DNA from: Treponema parvum
Lineage (GTDB): Bacteria > Spirochaetota > Spirochaetia > Treponematales > Treponemataceae
DNA length: 64,000 nucleotides
Direction: 5' to 3'
NCBI RefSeq assembly: GCF_017893965.1
Contig: NZ_CP054142.1
Coordinates: 992,001-1,056,000 of the forward strand
In this document: one piece after another, positions 50,779 to 57,105 of the stretch
How positions within the stretch are numbered: position 1 is the first letter of the stretch
Layout: each line of letters opens with the position of its first letter
Made by a program: the position numbers and the translations under genes
The notes under the pieces: generated by a model
The model's input: the letters and a program-made list of their open reading frames with translations, nothing else
Database searches by the model: none
What the model was told of the DNA's origin: nothing

Positions 50779-51444
50779 CTACTTTCGCACGGACGATTTT
50801 CCGATGACTTTTTTGATGCTGTCGTTTTCGTTTATCCAGATCTTACGATGCGATTCAATGTCTATAAGTTCCGTAGAAACATAATACGTTCTCGTAAGAG
50901 TTTTTGCATTTGAATCGACGATCGTTTTTACCGAACCCTGCATCATAAAATCCGCGCCCGTAGCGTTTGCAAGATTTTTTGCGCTTTCTTCGCTTGCGTG
51001 CGTCTGCTGGTATTCAAGTTCCGCATCCAGTTCTTTGCGTTGAGAAGAACTTGCGACAAAGTCGACGAGACCGCTGTTTACGAGAGCCGTTTCAAGTTTT
51101 GCGGTAAGGATAGACGTGTCAATGTGTTCGTCGCTTTGGTTTCTGAATGAACCGAGTATTACGACCGGAAGCCGCCCCTTATGCGACGATGAAAAATTTT
51201 TTATTCGCTGCGATCCCAAACATTCGGATATGATCGCCTCGGCGACTATCCTTACGTCGGTATCGTTCCAATATCCGCTTAAATCTAGCTGAGTGTCGGA
51301 TGAAACCCTTGTGACCTTTGTCGACGAGCATCCTGCAAAAATATAAAACACCGAAAGCAATATGAAAAACTTTGTGAAAAGCTTTTTGGGGGAACCTCTA
51401 AAAACTGCAGTTTTTAGAGGTAACTTTTGTTTATTCTTTTCCAT
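50779..51444 (-). CDS. LpoB-like lipoprotein (penicillin-binding-protein activator family)
   Basis: 221 residues. An unusual N-terminal tail of ~23 residues (KLPLKTAVFRGSPKK) precedes the signal peptide FTKFFILLSVFYIFAGC|SS. Its codons include a perfect 26-bp palindrome. The mature part follows LpoB: DLSGYWNDTDVRIVAEAIIS, RLPVVILGSFRNQSDEHIDT and ALVNSGLVDFVASSSQRKEL, AKNLANATGADFMMQGSVKTIVD. LpoB activates PBP1b in enterobacteria; a similar cell-wall role is plausible. AGGGAG precedes ATG 51444. Confidence 0.82.
   Translation of the reverse strand: MEKNKQKLPLKTAVFRGSPKKLFTKFFILLSVFYIFAGCSSTKVTRVSSDTQLDLSGYWNDTDVRIVAEAIISECLGSQRIKNFSSSHKGRLPVVILGSFRNQSDEHIDTSILTAKLETALVNSGLVDFVASSSQRKELDAELEYQQTHASEESAKNLANATGADFMMQGSVKTIVDSNAKTLTRTYYVSTELIDIESHRKIWINENDSIKKVIGKSSVRK
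51394..51421 (-). repeat. Perfect palindrome inside the lpoB-like coding sequence
   Basis: Arms ACCTCTAAAAACTG / CAGTTTTTAGAGGT meet at CTGCAG with no loop: 28 bp of perfect dyad symmetry. It encodes PLKTAVFRG, between the start codon and the signal peptide. Confidence 0.85.
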
Positions 51445-51504
51445 AAATATGACTCCCTGTTAATTTAATTATGCCGGCATAATCGGATTATGCCGGCCGC
51501 GGAA

Positions 51505-52089
51505 TCAGTTGCCGAGCAGCTTGTATTTTTTTACGGCGTCCGAAACTTTTTCTACTGTGATCTCCGATTTTTGATTTGCGGCATAATCTTTTACAATGTC
51601 GTTTACCGTAGGCAACACGGCTTCGTACGGCAAAAACATGAGAACGTAAACGGTATTATCGGGGCCTACCCAATAATCTGCCTGCGTGGAACCCTGCAGC
51701 AATGCATCGGTTCTTGCGACGATGGCTTCTTCCATGTAATTGAGAGCGTCTTCGGGTATTCCGGTGTCTTCAGCATAAGTCGTGGTTGCGCCTTTAAGGG
51801 ATACTTGAACGGTGTTTGCAAGTTCCGCCCGTCCGTTTACGCGCGCCGCTTTGAGTGAATTTTGCATATTGCTCATTTTTGCGGAGCCTACCGCATAAAT
51901 TCCGTCAAGGGACTGTTTGCCTTCCATAACCCATGCCGGACGCTCCACGCCTTCGGCGCCGACTACTTTTTTTACCTGCGACGCTGCCGTAGGCTCTTCT
52001 TTTGCTTTAGCGGCTTCTTTTGTAGAACCGCAGCTCATAAGAATTGCGGCTATTGCGCTGAATGCAACGATAATAGCTTGTTTTTTCAT
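51505..52089 (-). CDS. LPP20-like lipoprotein
   Basis: 194 residues. The signal peptide ends AIAAILMSC|GSTK. The mature LPP20 domain: ERPAWVMEGKQSLDGIYAVG, NSLKAARVNGRAELANTVQVSL, YWVGPDNTVYVLMFLPYEAV. GGAGG precedes the ATG. It is 60 bp upstream of the lpoB-like gene in the same orientation, so the three genes form an envelope operon of two LPP20 domains and one LpoB domain. Confidence 0.85.
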   Translation of the reverse strand: MKKQAIIVAFSAIAAILMSCGSTKEAAKAKEEPTAASQVKKVVGAEGVERPAWVMEGKQSLDGIYAVGSAKMSNMQNSLKAARVNGRAELANTVQVSLKGATTTYAEDTGIPEDALNYMEEAIVARTDALLQGSTQADYWVGPDNTVYVLMFLPYEAVLPTVNDIVKDYAANQKSEITVEKVSDAVKKYKLLGN

Positions 52090-52327
52090 AAATCCTCCGA
52101 AAATTATAATATCCTATAACCCGTATCGGACACGTGCGGAGCATCGGTATCTGATATGCGCGGATATTTTATTGCTTTTATTGCCTAGTAAGTACGGTTG
52201 CAGTATATCATAATATATTTTTAAAGTCAGTTACGCTCTGTAGGTTACAAATAATTGCGTAAAATATCAATTTTGAAAACGCCGCGTCAGTGCTCGATAG
52301 TGTCGCAAAACTTTGACTTTTTAAATA

Positions 52328-52510
52328 TCTTCCTATAAAATGCAACAGTTGAGAGAATATCAATTCTCGAAAACTGTTGCATTGATGCGCGATCCCCGCA
52401 ACGAGCGCGTAAGCGCGAAGTTTCGAGCGGCGATATGTTAATTAGCGATGTTTGCGCAGCAAACTCGTCGTTTAATGAGGCCGCGATATTTCAGCGGTCG
52501 AAATTAAACA
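52328..52510 (-). repeat. Composite hairpin repeat, reverse orientation (copy 8)
   Basis: Read on the minus strand: GACCGC-like stem (complement of 52479-52499), GTTTGC/GCAAAC (52450-52464), GC-rich part, then outer AATGCAACAGTT/AACTGTTGCATT (52339-52350 and 52372-52383) around inner GAGAAT/ATTCTC (52353-52368). It ends in a TATAGGAAGA motif, but the next minus-strand gene starts only at 52089. The first module closely matches 9917-9945. The gap 52090-52327 shows no gene. Confidence 0.8.
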
Positions 52511-52529
52511 TTCGTTTATAAATAGTGAT

Positions 52530-53387
52530 ATGACCTTAGGCGATATTGATATTTGTATTTGCGTTCATAATAATTTTGCAGACTCAGTTTTTTGCCTTAT
52601 CCTTAAAAAGATCAGGTTTTTATTTATTTGCGCATTGTTTTCAGTTTCAGGAATTTTTGCTTTTGCGAAAGAAGCCGTTTTTTCGCTTTCGCCCGTAGGA
52701 GACGCCGCCGCCGTTTGCTCGGGTCTTGCACTCGAAACCGTAAACCTTTTTATGAATAATCCCGAGTGGGACGGCGTAAGAAATTCCAAGGGCGACGTAA
52801 ATTCCTTTGACTCAAGCTTTATGTATAAATATAACAAAGCTCTCGACGTTTCCGGCGATGTTTTGTTCGGAACTCTTGCCGCCAGTCAATTGGCGCTCAC
52901 ATTTACGGCTGAAAGACAGGAATGGTTTCCCGTTTTGGTTATGGCCGCCGAGACAGTCCTTATAACCGACGGAACAAAGCGCATATTAAAAAAATCGGTC
53001 GCCAGAATGCGCCCGTACACGTATTTCGAAGACCCTCCGTCGGACAGCGACGCCGCCGCTTCATGGCCCAGCGGACATTCTATGAACGGTTTTGCGCTGG
53101 CTTCTTTTTCAAGTTATGTGTTCAGTCAGTATTATCCTGATTCTCCGTGGAGATGGGCTGTGACGGGCGGCGCTTTCGGTATTGCCGCAGCTACGGCGGT
53201 AAGCCGCATTTTTGCGGGCTGCCACTTTATTTCGGACACTTTAGGCGGGGCCGCTTTGGGAAGCGCGATAGGCTTTCTTGTTCCTTTTTTACACACCAAT
53301 CGCTTCTTGGGGGCGAGGTCAAAGACAGGGGAAACCGTTCAATTAGCCCTTATCCCGTCGGGTATAATGCTTTCCGTGCATTTTTAG
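52530..53387 (+). CDS. PAP2-family membrane phosphatase
   Basis: 285 residues in the open frame. The phosphatase motifs are complete: KKSVARMRPY (K-x6-RP), WPSGHSMNG (PSGH) and SRIFAGCHFISD (SR-x5-H-x3-D). The likely signal or first helix is LKKIRFLFICALFSVSGIFAFA around residue 26, so translation may begin inside the frame rather than at ATG 52530, which lacks a ribosome site. It probably removes phosphate from lipid phosphates (such as undecaprenyl pyrophosphate) at the periplasmic face. Lon starts 68 bp downstream with its own promoter. Confidence 0.85.
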   Translation: MTLGDIDICICVHNNFADSVFCLILKKIRFLFICALFSVSGIFAFAKEAVFSLSPVGDAAAVCSGLALETVNLFMNNPEWDGVRNSKGDVNSFDSSFMYKYNKALDVSGDVLFGTLAASQLALTFTAERQEWFPVLVMAAETVLITDGTKRILKKSVARMRPYTYFEDPPSDSDAAASWPSGHSMNGFALASFSSYVFSQYYPDSPWRWAVTGGAFGIAAATAVSRIFAGCHFISDTLGGAALGSAIGFLVPFLHTNRFLGARSKTGETVQLALIPSGIMLSVHF

Positions 53388-53420
53388 AATTTGCAGCCAA
53401 AGCGGTCTTGAGCATTTTAT

Positions 53421-53449
53421 TTGTCATTTGTGTTTTTTGTATATATATT
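53421..53449 (+). promoter_or_regulatory. Promoter of lon, leaderless geometry
   Basis: TTGTCA (53421-53426) -17- TATATT (53444-53449), then 6 nt to the lon ATG. No Shine-Dalgarno sequence is present between them. Confidence 0.65.
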
Positions 53450-53455
53450 ATTGAT

Positions 53456-56446
53456 ATGAATAAAAAATACACGGAAAATGAATTTACTGATGACGATAAT
53501 CTTCTTTCGCTTGACGAGATGGCGATGCTTGACGGCGCTGAAAATTCAAACGATGCGATAAAAAAATACTTTGAAGATGAAAATACCGCCGGATCTTCCG
53601 GCGCCGGAGTGGAAACGGAAAATGCCGGGCAGATTGTGTCCGCGGCGGATCAGGAATTTACGGCTGCCGCTTCACCTTTGGATTCCGCCGGCAAAGAATC
53701 TTCGTCGTCAAATGACGGAAATTCAATAGTGTCCGTCGAGCAGATGCTTCCCAATAAGCTTTTTTTAATTCCGCTGCAGGGACGTCCGATTTTTCCCGGA
53801 ATATTCACTCCCCTTATGATTAATTCTGCCGAAGACGCAAAAATTATAGAAGAGTCGTATAATTCCAACGGTTTTATCGGAATCGTTATGCTCAAAAACG
53901 ACAACAACAATCCTTCGATCACGGATCTGTACGAAGTAGGAACCGCCGCAAGGATAATCAAAAAGATAAATTTGCCTGACGGCGGCTTGAATGTTTTTAT
54001 TTCTACGGTAAAGCGTTTTAAGATCCGCAAAGCGCTAAAATCTTCGTCGCCCATTATTGCGGCCGTCGATTATCTCAATGACGAAGAAGACGACACTTTT
54101 GAAGTAAAGGCTTTGACGCGGGCCCTTATAAGTGAAATGAAAGAAGTGTCCGAAAATAATCCTCTTTTTTCGGAAGAAATGCGCCTTAATATGGTCAACA
54201 TCGATCATCCCGGAAAAATCGCCGATTTTATAGCTTCTATTTTGAACATAGATAAAACCGAACAGCAAAAAGTTCTTGAACTTTTGAACGTGCGCCGCAG
54301 GATGGAGCAGGTTTTAGTGTATATCAAAAAAGAACAGGAGCTGCTCAGGATTCAGAAAAAAATTCAAAACGAATTGAATGAAAGGGTTGAAAAAAATCAG
54401 CGGGAATATTTTTTAAGAGAAGAGTTGCGTTCCATTCAGGAAGAATTGGGAACGGATGCGGACGGCAATGGAACCGATTACCAGAAATTTAAAGATAAAA
54501 TCGCAAAATTTAACTTTGAAGGCGAAATAAAAGAAGCCGTGGAAGACGAACTTGAAAAATTCCATCTTATGGATCCGAATTCCGCGGAATTTATAGGAAC
54601 ACGTAACTATCTTGAATTGGTCTGCGCCCTTCCTTGGCAGAGCATAAATCACGAATCTTATAGTTTGAACGAAGCAAAGAAAATTCTTGAAAAGGATCAT
54701 TACGGCCTTGAGGACGTAAAAAAACGCATTATGGAATATCTTTCAGTGCGCAAACTTAAAAAAGACAATAAGGGCTCGATACTTCTTTTAGTCGGACCGC
54801 CCGGAGTAGGAAAGACAAGCATCGGCCATTCCATTGCGCATGCTATGAATAAACCGTTTTACAGGTTTTCCGTGGGAGGAATGCGGGACGAAGCGGAGAT
54901 AAAAGGGCACCGCAGAACTTATATAGGCGCAATGCCCGGAAAAATTCTTCAGGGAATGAAGATATCGAAAACAAAGGCTCCCGTATTTATGATTGACGAA
55001 ATCGATAAGATGGGATCAAGCTTCCAGGGAGATCCTGCAAGCGCATTGCTTGAAGTTCTGGATCCTGAACAGAACGTTTCATTCCGCGACAATTATTTGG
55101 ATCTGCCGTTCGATATTTCGGATGTGTTTTTTATTTTGACTGCAAATACGCTTGACACGGTTCCAGCTCCATTGCTTGATCGCGCCGAAATTATTCAACT
55201 GCCCGGTTATATAGACCAGGAAAAGATTGAAATTGCAAAAAAATATTTGATCCCGAAAAATCTCGCTAAAAACGGTTTGTCAAAAAATCAGGTCGTTTAT
55301 ACGAAGGACGCTCTTGTAACGATAGCCGAAGAATACGCACGCGAGGCGGGCGTTCGTAATTTTGAAAAATGTTTGGATAAAATTGACCGTAAAATAGTTA
55401 CCGAACTTCTTAACGCTGCGGAAGAAAAGGCTGAAAAAGCGCGAAAAGAAGCTCAAGCACAAGCAAAGGCTTCCGGTAAGAGCAGGAGCGGAAAGGTAAA
55501 AAGCCCTGCCGAAAACGCTCGGATAGAAGCCTCCGCTGCAAATGCCGCAGACGCTGCAAATTTTGCCGCGGCCGCTTCCGACGCCACCGCTACAAACTCC
55601 ACTGCCGCCTCCACCGGTGCCATGGCCGCAGATTCCGTCGAAGCCGCAGTTGAAAAAGATGCGTCGGGCAAAACCGAAAATGCCGCGACGGGTACTGCCG
55701 TACGCGAGCCCGTTGCGAAAGATGCTTTAGGGCACAACTCTGACGCTCCTGTGAATGAAATCCCCGACGCTCTTTCTTTTATCGACAGGGAAAAGACATA
55801 TACGATTGACAGCGCCGACTTAAATAAGTATTTGGGAAAGCCCTCTTTTGACGAAAGTGAAATAAAAAAAGCCGTAGTGCCGGGTACTGCCATAGGTCTT
55901 GCATGGACAAGCATGGGCGGCGATACGCTTTTGATAGAGTCCATTGCGTTCCCCGGAAAGGGAAGCGTCGAGCTTACCGGGCAGATGGGCGACGTGATGA
56001 AAGAGTCTGCGGAAATAGCTCTTAACTGGGTAAAAAGAAGCATTCTCGAACAAAAGATAAAGGAATCGGACTGGTTTGAAAAAAACGTAATTCACTTGCA
56101 TATTCCCGAAGGCGCGACGCCCAAAGACGGCCCGAGCGCGGGAATTACGATGGCTACTACATTCATGTCGCTTTTGACGGGCAGGGTGATAAAGTCAAAT
56201 CTTGCCATGACGGGGGAATTGTCTCTTACAGGTCAAGTTTTGCCTATCGGAGGATTGCGTGAAAAAACCGTCGCCGCGCGTAGGAACGGAATAAAGACGA
56301 TAATAATCCCCAAGGGAAACGTGCGCGATTTGGATGAAATTCCTGTGCACGTAAAATCCGGAATAAAATTTCTTCCGGTAACTAGAGTTGAAGAAGTTAT
56401 GGATCTCGTTTTCCCGCCGGAAAAAGGCAGGACTAAAAAGAATTGA
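53456..56446 (+). CDS. lon: ATP-dependent protease Lon with alanine-rich insertion
   Basis: 996 residues, about 200 more than typical Lon. An acidic N-terminal extension (~1-90) precedes the N-domain (LPNKLFLIPLQGRPIFPGIF). AAA+: Walker A GPPGVGKTSIGHS (~residue 445), Walker B PVFMIDEIDKMG. Between the AAA+ lid and the protease (~residues 659-775) is an Ala/Asp/Thr-rich low-complexity block. The protease has the Ser in PKDGPSAGITMA (~892) and Lys in LREKTVAARR (~936). It degrades misfolded and regulatory proteins. The start at 53456 is chosen over an open frame to 53147 that overlaps the PAP2 gene. Confidence 0.94.
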   Translation: MNKKYTENEFTDDDNLLSLDEMAMLDGAENSNDAIKKYFEDENTAGSSGAGVETENAGQIVSAADQEFTAAASPLDSAGKESSSSNDGNSIVSVEQMLPNKLFLIPLQGRPIFPGIFTPLMINSAEDAKIIEESYNSNGFIGIVMLKNDNNNPSITDLYEVGTAARIIKKINLPDGGLNVFISTVKRFKIRKALKSSSPIIAAVDYLNDEEDDTFEVKALTRALISEMKEVSENNPLFSEEMRLNMVNIDHPGKIADFIASILNIDKTEQQKVLELLNVRRRMEQVLVYIKKEQELLRIQKKIQNELNERVEKNQREYFLREELRSIQEELGTDADGNGTDYQKFKDKIAKFNFEGEIKEAVEDELEKFHLMDPNSAEFIGTRNYLELVCALPWQSINHESYSLNEAKKILEKDHYGLEDVKKRIMEYLSVRKLKKDNKGSILLLVGPPGVGKTSIGHSIAHAMNKPFYRFSVGGMRDEAEIKGHRRTYIGAMPGKILQGMKISKTKAPVFMIDEIDKMGSSFQGDPASALLEVLDPEQNVSFRDNYLDLPFDISDVFFILTANTLDTVPAPLLDRAEIIQLPGYIDQEKIEIAKKYLIPKNLAKNGLSKNQVVYTKDALVTIAEEYAREAGVRNFEKCLDKIDRKIVTELLNAAEEKAEKARKEAQAQAKASGKSRSGKVKSPAENARIEASAANAADAANFAAAASDATATNSTAASTGAMAADSVEAAVEKDASGKTENAATGTAVREPVAKDALGHNSDAPVNEIPDALSFIDREKTYTIDSADLNKYLGKPSFDESEIKKAVVPGTAIGLAWTSMGGDTLLIESIAFPGKGSVELTGQMGDVMKESAEIALNWVKRSILEQKIKESDWFEKNVIHLHIPEGATPKDGPSAGITMATTFMSLLTGRVIKSNLAMTGELSLTGQVLPIGGLREKTVAARRNGIKTIIIPKGNVRDLDEIPVHVKSGIKFLPVTRVEEVMDLVFPPEKGRTKKN

Positions 56447-56482
56447 CGGAAAGCAAAAAAGGCGGAACGCAACGCGCAGCGG

Positions 56483-56518
56483 CCGACGCAAAGCCGCGAC
56501 AACCGACGCAAAGCCGCG
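56483..56518 (+). repeat. Short tandem repeat after lon
   Basis: CCGACGCAAAGCCGCG occurs twice with a 20-bp period (56483 and 56503), each able to form a GCGGC/GCCGC stem. It may help end lon transcription, although no T-tract follows. Confidence 0.5.
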
Positions 56519-56540
56519 CGTTTAATACGTGCGGCTCTGT

Positions 56541-56569
56541 TTGACAAAATTCCGTTATGCATCTATATT
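56541..56569 (+). promoter_or_regulatory. Promoter of the arsR-like gene, leaderless geometry
   Basis: TTGACA (56541-56546) -17- TATATT (56564-56569). The ATG at 56577 is 7 nt after the -10 box. Confidence 0.65.
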
Positions 56570-56576
56570 ATTTAAA

Positions 56577-56963
56577 ATGCACCTCGTTATGGACATAGAG
56601 AAGATTTATAATGCGTTCCGCGAAGAGATTCCTGTTTTTACGGCTTTTTCCGATGACGAGCGTTTTAAACTTTTTTTGAGGATACTGCAGGCGGGTGAAA
56701 CCGGTATACATGTAAATGCCGTTAAGGCTTTGTCACATCTGTCGCGTCCGGCCGTTTCTCATCATTTAAAAATTCTAAAAACCTGCGGTCTTATCGATTT
56801 TAGAAAATCCGGAACGAAAATATACTATTATGTTTCCTGTAAGGATAAGTTTTCAAAATTAAAAAAAAACCTTTCAATATTGTCACAGGGAATTCAAGAT
56901 ACGGATTTGGAAGAGATCGCTTCTTCCGATGAAATAAAAGAAATATTGGGTTCCGATAAATAA
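56577..56963 (+). CDS. ArsR-family transcriptional regulator
   Basis: 128 residues from ATG 56577; ATG 56589 (MDIEKIYN) is an alternative. The winged helix is clear: DDERFKLFLRILQAGETGIHVNAVKALSHLSRPAVSHHLKILKTCGLIDFRKSGTKIYYYV (~residues 25-85). The metal-binding CxC of ArsR/SmtB is absent, so it may sense a different signal. It is 142 bp upstream of an MMPL pump whose promoter carries a palindrome, so it probably represses that pump. Confidence 0.85.
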   Translation: MHLVMDIEKIYNAFREEIPVFTAFSDDERFKLFLRILQAGETGIHVNAVKALSHLSRPAVSHHLKILKTCGLIDFRKSGTKIYYYVSCKDKFSKLKKNLSILSQGIQDTDLEEIASSDEIKEILGSDK

Positions 56964-56988
56964 CACCTTTAAGTCGCGGCGGAATTTA

Positions 56989-57044
56989 TTGATCTTTATG
57001 AATATTTTTGTTATATTCTTTACATACGTTCAAAAAAATGAACG
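56989..57044 (+). promoter_or_regulatory. Promoter and palindromic operator of the MMPL pump
   Basis: TTGATC (56989-56994) -17- TATATT (57012-57017), followed by CGTTCA-N6-TGAACG (57027-57044) over the transcription start. The TTCA-N6-TGAA core fits ArsR-family operators. Confidence 0.6.
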
Positions 57045-57105
57045 CTTAAAGTGCTTTTTTAAAAGCGTATTTTCTCATTTTTAAGGATTTTTTAAGGATA
57101 GTATT

